From Progne subis subis (Eukaryota; Chordata; Aves; Passeriformes; Hirundinidae): a DNA stretch of 64,000 bases. The position numbers and the translations under genes were made by a program. Shown piece by piece: positions 23,601 through 35,766 of this stretch. The stretch spans positions 19,136,707-19,200,706 of the forward strand of contig JAKJHU010000005.1 of NCBI GenBank assembly GCA_022316685.1, given 5' to 3'. Within the stretch, counting starts at the first letter, position 1. Every line of letters starts with the position of its first letter. The notes beneath the pieces are model-generated. The model saw nothing but the letters and a program-made list of their open reading frames with translations. It ran no database searches and had not been told where the DNA came from.

Positions 23601-24159
23601 TCACTTTGTTTACCTATGTTGAATTTTTTGCTGCTATCATTTCTCCATCACATGGCACATAATGAATATATTCAATATATATATTTATAGGATATAAAAA
23701 TAAACAAACCCTTTTCAGTTTATTGCAGACAGCTTTACTACATTAAGTAACAGAGCATCATCAACGAACTTTGTCACTTCTCTGTTCACCTCTCCCCTAA
23801 ATTATCTATGAATTCCATTCCAATGGGCCTGTGCTGCTAAGGCCCAAACATGTATGACTGTGGCACTACTCTATAAACTTGTTTGGTGTGACAATTCACC
23901 TTCTGTTCCCATCCATTACTTCCTAATTTTTAACTAGGATGTTGTTTTTTTAAAAATCTGTGTGTAGATTTTTGTTAAGATAACTGTGCTCCTTCAGAAG
24001 TTTTTGAAAAAGACATCATCACAATTGAAGCATGCCAATTAAATAATCAACTGTAAAAAAAGGAAATGTGTTTAAACATGTATTTAAACCAGATTAAACT
24101 AAGCTTCAGAAAAGTCATATTCTGAATTCCATCTTATTAGCCAGCAGATCTACACCAGA
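17691..24159. other. Unique AT-rich DNA, no genes seen
   Basis: About 6.5 kb without a recognisable repeat family, RNA gene or coding exon. A14 run at 18200-18213 and T14 run at 23207-23220. The longest open frames are under 100 codons and unrecognised (for example 20744-21022 minus, 22031-22300 minus). Splice-like strings exist, such as a minus donor near 18686, but none delimit an open exon. Confidence 0.6.
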
Positions 24160-24221
24160 GAGCACATTAATGCATAACAGCTAATGAGCACATTAATTAA
24201 GAGCACATTAATTCATAACAG
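24160..24221 (+). repeat. Three-copy GAGCACATTAAT repeat
   Basis: GAGCACATTAAT occurs at 24160, 24186 and 24201. The first and third copies continue into a near-identical CATAACAGC block, while the middle one is truncated to GAGCACATTAATTAA. The pattern suggests local duplication followed by deletion. Each copy carries an ATTAAT core. Confidence 0.8.
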
Positions 24222-24953
24222 CATTAACATGAACACCCATTTTTTGTCATCAAGTATAGGCAAAACCTTTTCTTAGACATGCCATGCTAGAATACCAGTC
24301 ACAGTAACCTCACTATTAACCTGGGGTAAGCTGCTGTGTGCTCTGGACACTTACGTTTCTGCCATTCCCAGTGAACGGAACTGTTCTGGTTCAGAGCTCC
24401 GTAACCACCAGGCTGGCTAGCGAGTGGTGCAAGCTTGTCCTTTGCATCACCAGCTGATTATATAATGGAAAACACATGAAGCTATTTTAGCTTAGTATTA
24501 TTTTTTCACTTGCCAACATGACTTTGGTGCAACTAATAAAAAAGGCAATATTTTTCTATGTTCTTTTTTATAAACTAAAAATCTAAAAGACTATTTTTAA
24601 TGTAAAATGAAAAAGGTTTTTATTCCTTGGCCAAGCTGGCATATTCCAACTTCTCTTCCCACTTCTGGTTGTAATAGAAACAAAAAGGGGACATTCTGCT
24701 TTCATATGCTTTGATTACCTTATGAACAAGGTCCATCCTCCAATTTGTGTAGTAACTGCCCTGTAAATTACTGCAATGTTTATTTAGCCAGAGCAGCTAA
24801 GCTGATTCACATTAGTAGTCATGTCAAATCAGGCTACTAATGAAAATCCACTACTGGGAAATGATAAAGTGAAAAAACCAACATCTAAAAGTGCAAAATG
24901 TGCTACTGTAAGGACCATCTTACTTGGGTTTCTAAATACTTCTGTCAGAATCT
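24222..24953. other. Unique non-coding DNA
   Basis: AT-rich DNA with no repeat family or exon recognised. Confidence 0.6.
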
Positions 24954-25045
24954 CCCCACCCCCCACCCCCAAAAAAAGAAAATGAACAAAAAACCAAATA
25001 ATCTCAAAACAAATAAAACCACCCAAACAAAAAACATAACAAAAC
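24954..25045 (-). repeat. C-run cluster and A/C-rich tract
   Basis: C4-A-C6-A-C5 at 24954-24970 is followed by A/C-rich low-complexity DNA to about 25045. The minus strand carries three G runs of 5, 6 and 4 separated by single T, a candidate G-rich structure. Too few tracts for a classic four-tract G3 quadruplex. Confidence 0.8.
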
Positions 25046-28000
25046 TCATACTATTAATTATTTAGCTCCAGAAAACTTCTGTTCTTTAAATTGGTTTTAT
25101 AAACCTCTAGTCCATTGGCATCAGTGAAAATTCACAGGCTTTAATTACAACTATCTTCCTATGATCCCAACAACCTGTGAATTTTCATGGTTTTTTTCTG
25201 TGGTTAAAGGCAAAGTAGCTCATGAGTCTCATTCTGTTACAGTTTCCAAGAGATTGTGATTAACTTGCTGTGATACACAGCTCAACTCTTTTATAACTTT
25301 GCCCTACAGAGTAGTCTACAGTGCTGAACCATAACCCAAGTGTAGCTTCTTGTTGTGGTGATTTTGTATTTGGAAGAACAAAAGACCACAAGTTTCTACT
25401 TAAAACCTTGTGGTTCTTATAGCTAAAAAGTCCCACACAATTTCAGACAGCGAAGAAGGTATTTAAATAATGTGCAGTGGCTGAATTTGCCTTTCTTTGA
25501 GATCCACATTAAGAACCTTCTAGGCAATGTTTGCATTTTTAGTGCAATCTGAAAAGATATATTGGGTCTGCTACTTCGGGTGAAGGAAATGGTTATATCA
25601 GCCTCATAACAAGCCTGCATTTAGACAAATGCTTTCGGTTGGAAACATAAAATGCTGAATGTCCAGTGAGCCACATGGCCACAAAACCCTCACTATTGAC
25701 AAAGATAGAAAATAGGTCTAGTCCTTTCACTGCAATAATTATGATCTGATGAAAGAATTATATGGCTTTTCACATGAACTAAGACAGAATTATTTTTAAA
25801 AAGGAGCTTCAAAGGTATTAGAGAGGCCTTCAAACCCTCCATAGACCACTGGCAATCCACAGAGAGTCAGCTGTTATTCTCATTTCCAGCTAAGAGAAAC
25901 AAAACAGATGGGAGGAGATGAAGAACAAAAGCAGAAAATGCAAGTGTTTTGTTTTTCAGAAAGGGAAAACATTTATCACACTCAATACAGTACAAATGCA
26001 TAAATACTTTCCTAGTATTAATTTTCTGTGCAAGCAAACACTGTCATTGCCACAGGGGTTTTATGTAAGCGCACATAATAGAGGAGCAGCCCACACAGTT
26101 CTGAAGAGGGGGGACCTAGGAGTGAATACCAGCTATTTTACAGAGATCCTCTGCATTAGAAAAATGTTTTAATACCCCTCACAATTGAATTTGATGGGAA
26201 TTTTTAGTATCAGTATTTTCCAGAAAAAATCCTAGTAGTTTATTCTGCGCAGTTTAGGGTAGTGAAAATTTAATTTCCTCAAATTCTTCCATACCTAATT
26301 TCCGTTCTTCCATACTGAAAAAAACAAACCCTAAATAATTTTTTAATGTGAAAATAATGTAAAAGCATTCTGTCACTTTAGCCGTGAGAGTTGTAAAGGC
26401 CAAATATTAAAAAGCAAATGCTATTTAGCAATGGAGAAACCAGTCTAAACAAGTTAACAGAAACTATTTGCCATCTCTGACAGTGCGATCAATGGTGAGG
26501 ATGTGGCATATAAAATTATTTGTTAAGAAATGCAGCTTGCTGAGATTTTGTGTGGGATAGCAAATGAGCTGCAAATATCAAGGGTAACCTCTTGTCTTAG
26601 GCTACAGGGCACAGGTCCCTTTGGGACTTTTGTGCTCAGCTGCCAACCACTCCACTTTCATATTATAATGCTATCCTGTATCTAAGGCTTAGTCCATTTA
26701 GGAGTCTCTAACATTCTTCAAATTATTCTAATTGCACTTAAAAACTGCACAAAGCCACTGCAGCACAAACCAAAGAATAAAACACAGATTCTGCAGAGTA
26801 TCAAAACTAATGCCTTCATGGATTTTCCAAAAAACACTGGTAATTCTGAATTGCTTTGTTTCCATAAGTGTCTTTGTTTGGACACTCAAAAGCCAAAGTA
26901 GCCTGGGTCATAAGACTCTTCTGAGCAGCAAGTGAAGATTTTTTTTTTTTTTTCTCCAAGCTTCTCAAGACAAACTTGTGATTTGATTTTATGAGAGTTG
27001 TCACTTTTGGTGGTCTATGAAACTTTTGATGTCAAGGGTTTTTGTCAGGCTTTTGATGTCAGGATTTTGTTTGATGGGTTGGTTGGCTTTGTTTTCGTTT
27101 TGGAAACTGAGATGAAGAGTATTTAAGAAGTGAAATGCCTCACCAGGGCTACTAGAGGACTTCAACCAAAGTTCTATTTTCTCTTTCTCAGTCACACACT
27201 GCTGTTGGACACTAGAGTCTCTTGTTCTGGATCCCAGCTGATTCATGTGTCTGTCCACTGTGTGAGAAAGCATGAAACCACTGATTCGTGATGGCTTGGG
27301 ATCTCCAGCAGCACACTACAACCTCATCTACTCTAGTGAATTATATAGTCCCAGGAGTTGTTCCATTGAGACTTGATTGTCCACAAAATTGCAGAACAAC
27401 CCCAGGACCATTTTTGCCAGAAATGGCTGCTAGTTTCCCAAATAATTCCTTCGTATTGTCTGGAAACAGGCATTCCTTACATAATGTTTCCAAAAGGTAA
27501 ATTATAAGTAGCTATCATGCAATGGAGAGTGAAGGGATTTTCACAATATGGGTATAGGATAGACCATGCCAGTTGTCTCTAATGCCAAAGAATGTCCCCA
27601 AAACCACCTAATTTACCAGAAAAAATTGTCCAGGGAAACCAATGTTCCTGCTCTTCTGGAACCCTGTCCATGTCTCAGCTACAGTTCCTCACAGAAACTG
27701 AGGTGTTTCTACAAAAGATTTATTTTCACAAAGCTCCAGTAAATCAGTATTTTCTCATCAAACTATTTCATAAAGCCTCCCAAACAACTTCAATCATTCG
27801 TATTTTCTTACAACAGCCCAGAAAAGGCATTGAGTTATTTAAACCCAAGAACTGAGATGCAGATGTGTCCATAGAAAGAAGAGAGTCAAAGTGAGATGTA
27901 GAATGAGTACATTTTGTCTGAATTCAGTTAATACTCAACCTCTTAATCTTGTTTTAACAGTCTTCATGTTGAAAATCTCTACCTTCTCCCAGTAGTAGTG

Positions 28001-28627
28001 TGGTGCAAAAAAGTTTCTAAGTAAAAATACTGAAACTTCTAAGGCCATTTTTTGTTAAGGAGGATTTCTAGAGTTCTCATAATTCTTGTTGCTCTTCTTC
28101 GATTCCTTTTAGTGTGTCAGCTTCTTTCTAGCATTGCTATGATAAAAGTTGGAGCACTATGGTCAGGCAGTAATTCAGCTAATACAGCCTACATAGGTAA
28201 TACAATTTCTTATTCAATTGTAATGTCCTCTGGTCAGCACATATAGCCCATTGCAATGGTAACCTCTTAACAACTCTTTAATGTATTTTTTTTCAGAATA
28301 CAGAAAAGCAGTTGCTGTTTTTACAGAATGTTCTTTATCCCTAACAAGACTTTTTGTTTAACTGTGTAAACAAGCCTGGTGTTTAAATGGACAGACTTTC
28401 AACAACACAGGAAGGTCTCAGTTTTTCACAGTATTGCTAATTTTTGTGCTGTAAGGTAATATCACTTGCATCAACTAATTAGAGTCTCACATAAAGTAGG
28501 ATAATGTCTACTTGAGACATTTTAAAGAAATGGTTACCAGCCTTAGTAGCAACACAAACTGTAGCATATACACCAATATCCAACTGATTCTCATTTTTAA
28601 AGGAAAAAAGAAATTATAGGTTTTATG
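25046..28627. other. Unique DNA with a small 27-bp duplication
   Basis: No gene seen. T15 at 26939-26953. An imperfect 27-bp direct duplication begins at 27023 and 27050, both copies starting CTTTTGATGTCA. Frames at 27001-27273 (-) and 27592-27855 (+) are not recognisable. Confidence 0.6.
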
Positions 28628-28668
28628 CATGGTGTCATGGCCTCATGACACCTTACCATGACACCATG
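28628..28668. repeat. Perfect 13-bp inverted repeat with alternative hairpin
   Basis: CATGGTGTCATGG (28628-28640) and its exact reverse complement CCATGACACCATG (28656-28668) flank a 15-base spacer. The spacer carries another ATGACACC (28645-28652), which can instead pair with GGTGTCAT at 28631-28638 through a 6-base loop. Two mutually exclusive stems are therefore possible. It may be a structured DNA or RNA element, or a local inverted duplication. It is not a recognised terminator or microRNA precursor. Confidence 0.85.
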
Positions 28669-31600
28669 ACTTTCGGTCTGTTTGTACTTGAAAGGAAATT
28701 CCACTGAATCAACGCACATTTTTCACATTTTGAGAAGAGGTCTCTTCAAAAGCATTCTGAAGGCATACAGGAGCTCACTCACAGGTTAATGTAGCAGCTT
28801 CTATCACCCTTAGTCAGACGTAGGATTCTGAACCCGAACACAACTGAAGAGAACAAAAGCCCTGTGAAGTCCTACTGCAACTTTGCTGAAAGTGTTACTA
28901 AGTGCTTTTGCTTTTCCTCAATTACATCTAAATTTGAGACCAAACTAAAATATCTTCCATTAAAAAGGTTATTTTCAAGACACAAAATGTTGAAAATAAA
29001 ATTTGCAATCACAGCTAAGAAGAGTAAAATATTCTTTTAAGCAGGAAAGTTTCCACAGTTGCTTCCGTCATCTCTTTTCCAGCTCAGATGAAATCTCTCA
29101 TAAAGTTTAACTTAATTCTGGTCTCTGATTGCTTCCATAGAGGCATTCTTCAAATGTCCTGATTTTACGACATCTATTCCCATCTATTCTATTTTTCTGT
29201 CATCTCCAAATGAGTTTTTCTTTTTGTACTACCACTGGTATAGAGTGGGCCACAGTAATACTCTGAAGCTTGGCTGTTCAACAACAACTAACCACTTGCT
29301 TCTGGCAACCTGGATTCCCTGGCACAAAACATCCTATCAGCGCTGAATAAACCATTATTGACTGCAATCTTCAAAGGATTAATATAGTAGACAGTCATCA
29401 AACAAGTACACCATTGGCATCCTCAATTATTAAAGTTTCCACTGATATAAAATCTTCAGTACTTCAAACACCTGCAACTGAGGCTCCCAAACTGCCCATC
29501 CAAAATGCATTTTTACTTTTTTGTTTTGTTTACTGGCATTAGTCCAATAATAACTGTTTTTGCTTTTCAGTAGTTCTGCAGAGTAAAAACAATTATAATA
29601 ATATTTTTGTATCAGCAAAAGCTACACGATGAAGACAACAAAAAAAGATAGAATGCTAATTTTGCTTATAAGGCTTATTTTCTATACTTTTTTTCGCACA
29701 ATGGATAGAACAAAATCTAGATGCAAAAGGAAACTATGGAAAGAGGAGGATAAAGGTGTTGCATATCCTTTCTGGAATGGGGCATAATAAAAAATTATAG
29801 GGAATTTTGGGGAAGTGCTGAAAGGAGAGTTGGTGCTGCTAGAAAGTAGATGGTCTCTGAATTGTTCACCTTGCCCTTCATCGGAGAACAGAGTTTTTAC
29901 ATTTCAACATCTAAATAAGGAGATATCCACTGAAATAATTGATTCATATTATCTTTTTATTCTCTAAGTAGATGACTCTAGAAGATAAAGAGTTGAGAAA
30001 ACTCTTGGTTGAGACAAAAGCATGTTTTACAGAGGTCCTGCATCAAACTTACCGCTTTATAACCAGGACCTTTGGCATGACCACATCACTCTTAGTCAAA
30101 GGGGAACCGTCATTTCTTTATTAGAACTTCAGGAGCCATCATTTAATCTTCTGTTTCCACCCAACATCACAGTACCTAAAGGCAGGACTTCTTTTGCCGC
30201 ACCGTCTTTGGACTGTAATGTCTCACACTGTTTGAAGTACACAAACTTCCTTCTTTCAGGTGTTCCCCATCCCATTCATGCATTTATTTTACTTGAGCTC
30301 GGCTGTGTTAACAGTCTGTGCATCTGGAGTGCAAGAAAGGAGGGCTTGGTGGGTGAGGTAGAGGAAGGTACAGAAGCAAGCTCCAGAGATTGTGCAGGGT
30401 AACATGGAACAGGCCTGATATGATTTTAATTAGAGCTCATGCCACAGGATCATTTATTCACAAAAAATATTCAAGGACTTGTGGGCTAGGAACCTCTGTT
30501 TAGAGGAAACTTCTCTGCCCTAGGCTGCTTCAAGATGTCACTATATTAGCTAGTTTTAAATATGTGTGGTTCATTCCAGATTCAGTGCCCCCAAGCTTTT
30601 CTGGCATGATAGTCGCTTTCTACTCAACTCCTGTCACTAATCAACACAGAAGCTGCTGCAGAGCTTGGGGATATTTAGGAAGAAAAGATTAAATAAAATA
30701 AAATCAGGGCAGCTTGGTTTCAAGTTCAATTTCTTCTGCAAGCTCTTTATGCTACAGCTTGCTGCCTGCTTTTGACCTTCTAAAACCAAATTCCTTCTGT
30801 AAATTAGGTAACACTGCTTATTTCAAGAAGCACATTGAGCTGATGAGCTAAGATGTTAAATAACCCTTCATAAGGGATATGGAAGGACTTCAAGTTTCTG
30901 ACTTCCCTGCATACATTATTTGTGTCACACATAAGCTCCAGTCACGAGTTGTCTCAGAAGTTGTTGTTTCTGGCATGTCAGAAATATAAGACAGTTTTTT
31001 TTTCGTCTGAAGACATTACTGAGATGAGAAGAATAACTAGCAGACGTAGATAAAATAACTCAGTATCAAATTATTTGGCCAAGATCAAAGGAAGGAACCT
31101 GTGGCGGTTCTAAGAACTGAGACCATTTCCCCCCACCTACAACCCCATAGTCACAAAATCATCTCTTCTCTAAGACAGCAGTAGCTCTAATGAACTTTGT
31201 GAGAGGAAGCTGTGTAAAGGGAATCAGCTCGTTATGTGTCAGAATTAAGAAAACAACAACTTTGAAAATAGCAGGCCAAAAAAATGTTTTAATTTTCAAT
31301 CCTTTAACTAACTCAATACTCATCGAAAATTCCAATTTATTATTTTTTTTTAAATCTCACAAATGAAGACCTAGAGTTTGGTGAAGGTGAGGGAGGTGAA
31401 GGACTTCTGGTGGAGCAAGTCTTTACAGACATCCTAGACAGAGGAAAAACTAACTGCAAGTACAGAGAAATTATGGAGTAGTTCTCGTCGTCTAAGCTTG
31501 TTAGCTAATTAAAACTTACACGACAGGCTAGTATACAACCTTTAAAACAGTTATTTTAAAAAGGTAGTATATTTATTAGGGATGTGGCTGCTGCAAAACA

Positions 31601-31726
31601 CACTCAGAATTTTAAAAACAGGCACACTGTTGATACACAGCTTTGTCCCTGGGTTCCTTATACTTATATATAAACAGAAATCTCTTTTGAAATCATTGAA
31701 ACCTTTGGATTTCACTGAGGTTATGT
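28669..31726. other. Unique non-coding DNA
   Basis: No gene or repeat family recognised. The frame at 30022-30402 (+, 126 codons) starts in an ordinary context and shows no domain, membrane segment or compositional bias, so it is treated as chance. Confidence 0.55.
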
Positions 31727-32850
31727 TGTGGTGAAAATCACTGTATTGGAATTATGTACCGAAGTTTTGACAGTGGAGGGTCTACAGGGGTGGCTTCTCT
31801 GACAATCTGCCAGAAGCTTCAGCTGTGTCTGATACAGCCAATGCCAACCAGCTCCAAGAAAGAATCTCCAGTGGCCAAGGCTGAGCCAGTCAACAACATC
31901 CCTTGGGATAATGCATTTAAGGAGGAGAACACCACCCTGCACAATTTAAACTTCTACTGTGAGAGAGATATGACAACAAGTGAGAGTAACAACTCTTAAG
32001 ACCCCAAGGCCAATGAAGAAGGAGGAGGTGCTCCAGGCACCGGAGCAGAGATTCCCCCGCAGCCCCCGGTGCAGACCACGGTGAGGCAGCTGTGTCCCCG
32101 CAGCCCAGGGAGATCCATGGGGGAGCAGAGACCCACCCACAGCCCCTGCAGGACCCCATGTCAGGGCAGCTGGGTGCCCAAAGGAGGCTGTGACCCCGAG
32201 GAAGCCTGCGCTGGAAGAGGCTCCGGGCAGGACCTGCGCACCCATGGAGAGAGGAGCCCACAGCAGAGCAGGTTTGCTGGCAGGACCTGTGACCCTGAGG
32301 GGGCACCTGCTGGAGCAGGCTGCTCCTGAAGGGCTGCACCCTGTGGAAAGGACCCAAACTGGAGCTGTTTGTGAAGAACTGAAGCCCATGGGAAGGACTC
32401 ACTCATCAGAAGCTGGTATCTCCTGTGGGAGGGAGCACGCTCTGGAGCAGAGGAAGAGTGTGAAGAGTTCTCCCCTTGAGGAGGAAGGAGTGGCAGAGAC
32501 AATGTGTGATGAACTGACTGCAGCTCCCATTGCCTGCTACCCTGTGCCACTGGGTGGGAGGACGTAGAGAAAATAGGGAGTTAAATTAAGCCCAGGCAGA
32601 AGAGAGAGGTGGGGGGAAGGTATTTTTAAAGATCTGATTTTATTTCTCTTTACTCTACTCTGATTTGAATGTTAGTAAGCTAATTTCCCCAAGTCAGGTC
32701 TGCTTTGCTTGTGATGGCAGCTGGTGAGTGATGTCTCCCTGTCCTGATCTCAACCCACAAGACTTCAGTTATATTTTCTCCTGCCCTGCTGGGAAGGGGA
32801 GTGATGGTTTTGGTGGTCACCTGGTGTCCAGTCAGGGTCAACCTGTCACG
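31727..32850 (+). mobile_element. Solo LTR of an endogenous retrovirus, passerine ERVL-type
   Basis: About 1.1 kb that is much richer in G and C than its flanks. It begins near TGTGGTGAAAAT, has an internal region with many repeated GGACC/TGGAGCAGG-type phrases, then a T-rich segment, and closes with GGGTCAACCTGTCACG near 32850. From recall of avian repeats this matches an abundant songbird ERVL-type LTR. No gag, pol or env sequence flanks it, so it is a solo LTR left by LTR-LTR recombination. No clean 5-bp target duplication is visible (TATGT against TTCAT), so the ends are uncertain by a few bases. The AATAAA-type signal expected in the T-rich part appears mutated (near 32675-32685). Open frames within it are non-coding. 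Confidence 0.78.
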
Positions 32851-34579
32851 TTCATAAGAGTAGGATATGTACTCGCTGTGGTTCTATGCAAAACAAACAG
32901 TAGCATTTAAAAATAATAACAGTGAAGTAAAAAATTCAGACATCAAATATTCTCTTGTTAAAAGATATAACTCAGTGATGAAATGTGTTCTCTAGCTCTG
33001 GTCTAAGTGTTACAGCACTGCTCTTTGGAAAAAAAAAAAAAAAGGACTGGAAGAAACGAAAAAAAAATGACACATGCCGCTTGCCTCACTGAATGTTATT
33101 TTAATACTAATGTGGAAATTTTGCTTTGTGCACAAACACTTTTCTTTAGGGTGGATTAAAAAAAAAGCTTGAAGAATTCTGTATCTATTTTACTGGTGAT
33201 GACAAGTATGTTAATTGCTTGCAGATAACATCTGCTCTAGTAAAATCAAGATGCAGACTCTCACCGGACTGCTAGTGCTACACTTTACACTTTGTTTAGG
33301 AGGTCTGCTGCTCTTTGCTGAGGTTTGAAGGGAGCTGAAGTGCCTTTGAATTTTTTGAGAATCTTCCAGTAACTGAAACCAAATCTGCCAGGAGTTGTGG
33401 GTCATGGCAATGTCTCTCTTTGAGCACAAGACTTACCTTTGAAGCTCGGCGGCTTTCACTGACCATGACGACGAAGTGTGCTCTGGCTGAAACAAGTTCA
33501 TGGTGATCTGCCAACAGCCCTGCATGTGAGAGCCTCTGATTTCTTTCTGTTTACAGTAGATGGTAAAGGGCCTCTCCTGCTAGAAAAGTGTGAGCCTGAT
33601 AAACATAATGTCAGATCTAAGGAGCCCTTATCCTCCACAGACCACATTTACAATTTTAGAGTGTGCTTATGCAGGCCCTGCCATGAAGTTGCTTACCAGA
33701 TGTGCCTATTGAATCTGTCAATCACAGTGTTGAAGAAGCAGCTCCAGACTGTTACCATTTCCTACTTCCCACCATACATTTGCATATGTGCTCTGCAGCA
33801 AGCTTGCTTTAGCCTCCCTAAAATACTTGAATCTAATTAAAGGGAAAATTCTTGTCAATCTGTTACTGCAATAGCATTTATGAAGGAGCAAGGGACGAAC
33901 AACTCCCACTCAACCTTGAAGAGCAGACTGTTGTTAAAATCCTAATCACACAATGAATAGCAAGTAGAGGTCAATATTCATTTGCACACTTAATAGAGCT
34001 CGTTCTGTGCCAGCCAGGTTCCCACTAGGAATAAAGTTCAGCCATATACTGAGAAATGTTGCCAAGATTTGTGCTGCTGGTGGAGAAAAAAAATAAGTAA
34101 TTTCTTGGGTTTATTTATTTATTCATTTATTTATCCCAAGCTCTCCTGCATAAACAACTGCACAAATATAAGATGGAGAAAATTACAAAGCTGCTGAGTT
34201 GCTGAACAGAAGCTTGTAGTGGATTGCATATGCTATCTAAATTGTATCTATGGACAAAAATCTATATCAGATTTCTCACAGATCACTCGTGAACTTAATG
34301 GTCTTTCCCTGTTGTGACAAAGCATAATTTTATTACTGAGTTGTAAAAAGAAAGGCAATGCCTATAATCCTTTGGCTTTGGTTCTTCTGCTTTTTGTACT
34401 GCTCACAAAGCTGCAGTGGAAGTAAAAGAATTTTTCTCTTTGACCCTAATTAAAGAAGGTTGTGGATTAACTAAAGAGAGCATTGAGAATGCATTGAGCA
34501 GCAAGAATGAGTAGAGGTTTTTCAACATACAAAAACAGTGAACGATTTTGGGCTATATTTTATGGAGAAGAAACAACTA
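32851..34579. other. Unique non-coding DNA
   Basis: A15 run at 33029-33043 and a (TTTA)n-like stretch at 34110-34134. A minus-strand donor-like AAAG|GTAAGTC lies at 33437, but upstream acceptors are weak. The frames at 33211-33514 (-) and 33478-33840 (+) are unrecognised. Confidence 0.55.
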
Positions 34580-34800
34580 GAGAAGCATGAGAAAAGGTAA
34601 AATGCAGGTAGCTACATATTACAACTATGAAGAGAGGGGTAATATACTGTTCTCCATGTTCCATAAAGATGAGAAAAGGGGCTGCAAGGTAAACTCACAG
34701 CAAGGAGGATTTCAGCCTGAAACCAGAGAAAACTTTCTAACAAGAACCAGCGTGGAGTCCTGGAACAAATTGATGTGAAAGTTTATGAAGTCTGAGCCTG
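34580..34800 (+). mobile_element. Probable diverged CR1-like LINE 3' fragment (sense)
   Basis: The succession of phrases resembles a plus-strand copy of the avian CR1 3' region: an opening with GAGAGGGGTAATA, then CAAGGAGGATTTCAGCCTGAA, GAAAACTTTCTAACAAGAA and CTGGAACAAATTG. No terminal ATTCTATG repeat is present, so the copy is truncated or decayed. The open frame at 34587-34778 is unlike an intact reverse transcriptase. Chance resemblance is possible. Confidence 0.42.
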
Positions 34801-35746
34801 CCCTTTCTGGTAATGCAGCTGCTCCTGCAGTAGGTTAAAGAGGTAGTTAAAAAGGGTTCACAAAGATATTGGCACACTTTTTTAGCATACCTTAGCAAAA
34901 CAAGAACCATCTAAGGGAAATGGTTTTTCTTTTTACAAGATATTCCTAAAATTTCTAACCAGCATCAGTCTAAAGAGAACCTGAGCGGCAGGGTGTATCA
35001 TTAAATATCTGTAGCAATGACAACATAATTTTTATTTTTTGACCCTGGGTCAGCTAAGTTTTCAGGTGGTTCTGACTGCACATTTTAGTCAGAATAGGCA
35101 TACAAAGGGGATTTTTAAACTATACAGCTATGTTACATTTGACTGTGTACTGAAAAAAGGTCACTCTTGGAACAGTGAAAATTCCAGCCTGCTGGAAATG
35201 AAAAAATAAAGGAAATCTCTCCTTTTCCCCTTACCTACAGTGCCATTGCAGGGGGAGAATCCTTTCCCCCAGTCTTCTTTCAGCTCTGGGAATATTCAGC
35301 AGCTTCCTGGTAGGCAATATATTCCACACATTACCCTAGATAGCATCAGCCTTGTTCCATCATGCCTGAGGCAAGGCTGTGGGTCTGCCCACCACTCCTC
35401 TGGGGACCGGCAGATGTGATGCCACTGGCCTGTAGCCATGCCAGTGCTCCTCACACCAGCCCTGCACAGCCACACTTCTGCCTTGGCATGGCTTGCATTG
35501 GCTTGTTCCGAGGGAATATTCCAGTCCTCCCGTCTGCCACGACTCCTGCCTGACCTCTGACAGTCACCACCAGGAACAGGGAACAGGCATCGTTCCTCCC
35601 TGCTCCCGGATGCAGCCCTTTCAAGGAGCACAGTGCCTCACATGTAGAGAATGAAGGAAACAGCTCCCATTCGTCACAGCAAGATAACCCTCCTGGCATC
35701 ACATCCACTCACAACGAGAAAAGGCTTTCTGCTATATTTAACCTGC
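34801..35746. other. Non-coding DNA with a GC-richer segment 35230-35700
   Basis: 35230-35700 is noticeably richer in G and C than its surroundings. Overlapping frames lie at 35296-35631 (-), 35451-35708 (-) and 35362-35553 (+), none recognisable. A minus donor-like CTGTAG|GTAAGG occurs at about 35237. It may be an unassigned old repeat. Confidence 0.45.
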
Positions 35747-35766
35747 TTTTTTTTTTTTTTTTTTTT
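35747..35766 (+). repeat. Poly(T) run, T20
   Basis: 20 consecutive T, directly adjoining the GC-richer segment on its left. Confidence 0.93.

Noticed and set aside
24160..24221. CRISPR-like repeat-spacer array
   Set aside because: Only three short copies with unequal, very short spacers, and the host is a vertebrate genome. It is a local duplication.
31754..32567. Six overlapping frames of 73-161 codons
   Set aside because: They fall inside the solo LTR, which is non-coding. GC-rich DNA gives long frames on both strands.
33437..33519. Possible minus-strand exon with donor AAAG|GTAAGTC
   Set aside because: Two candidate acceptors, both with poor pyrimidine tracts. The peptide is not recognised.
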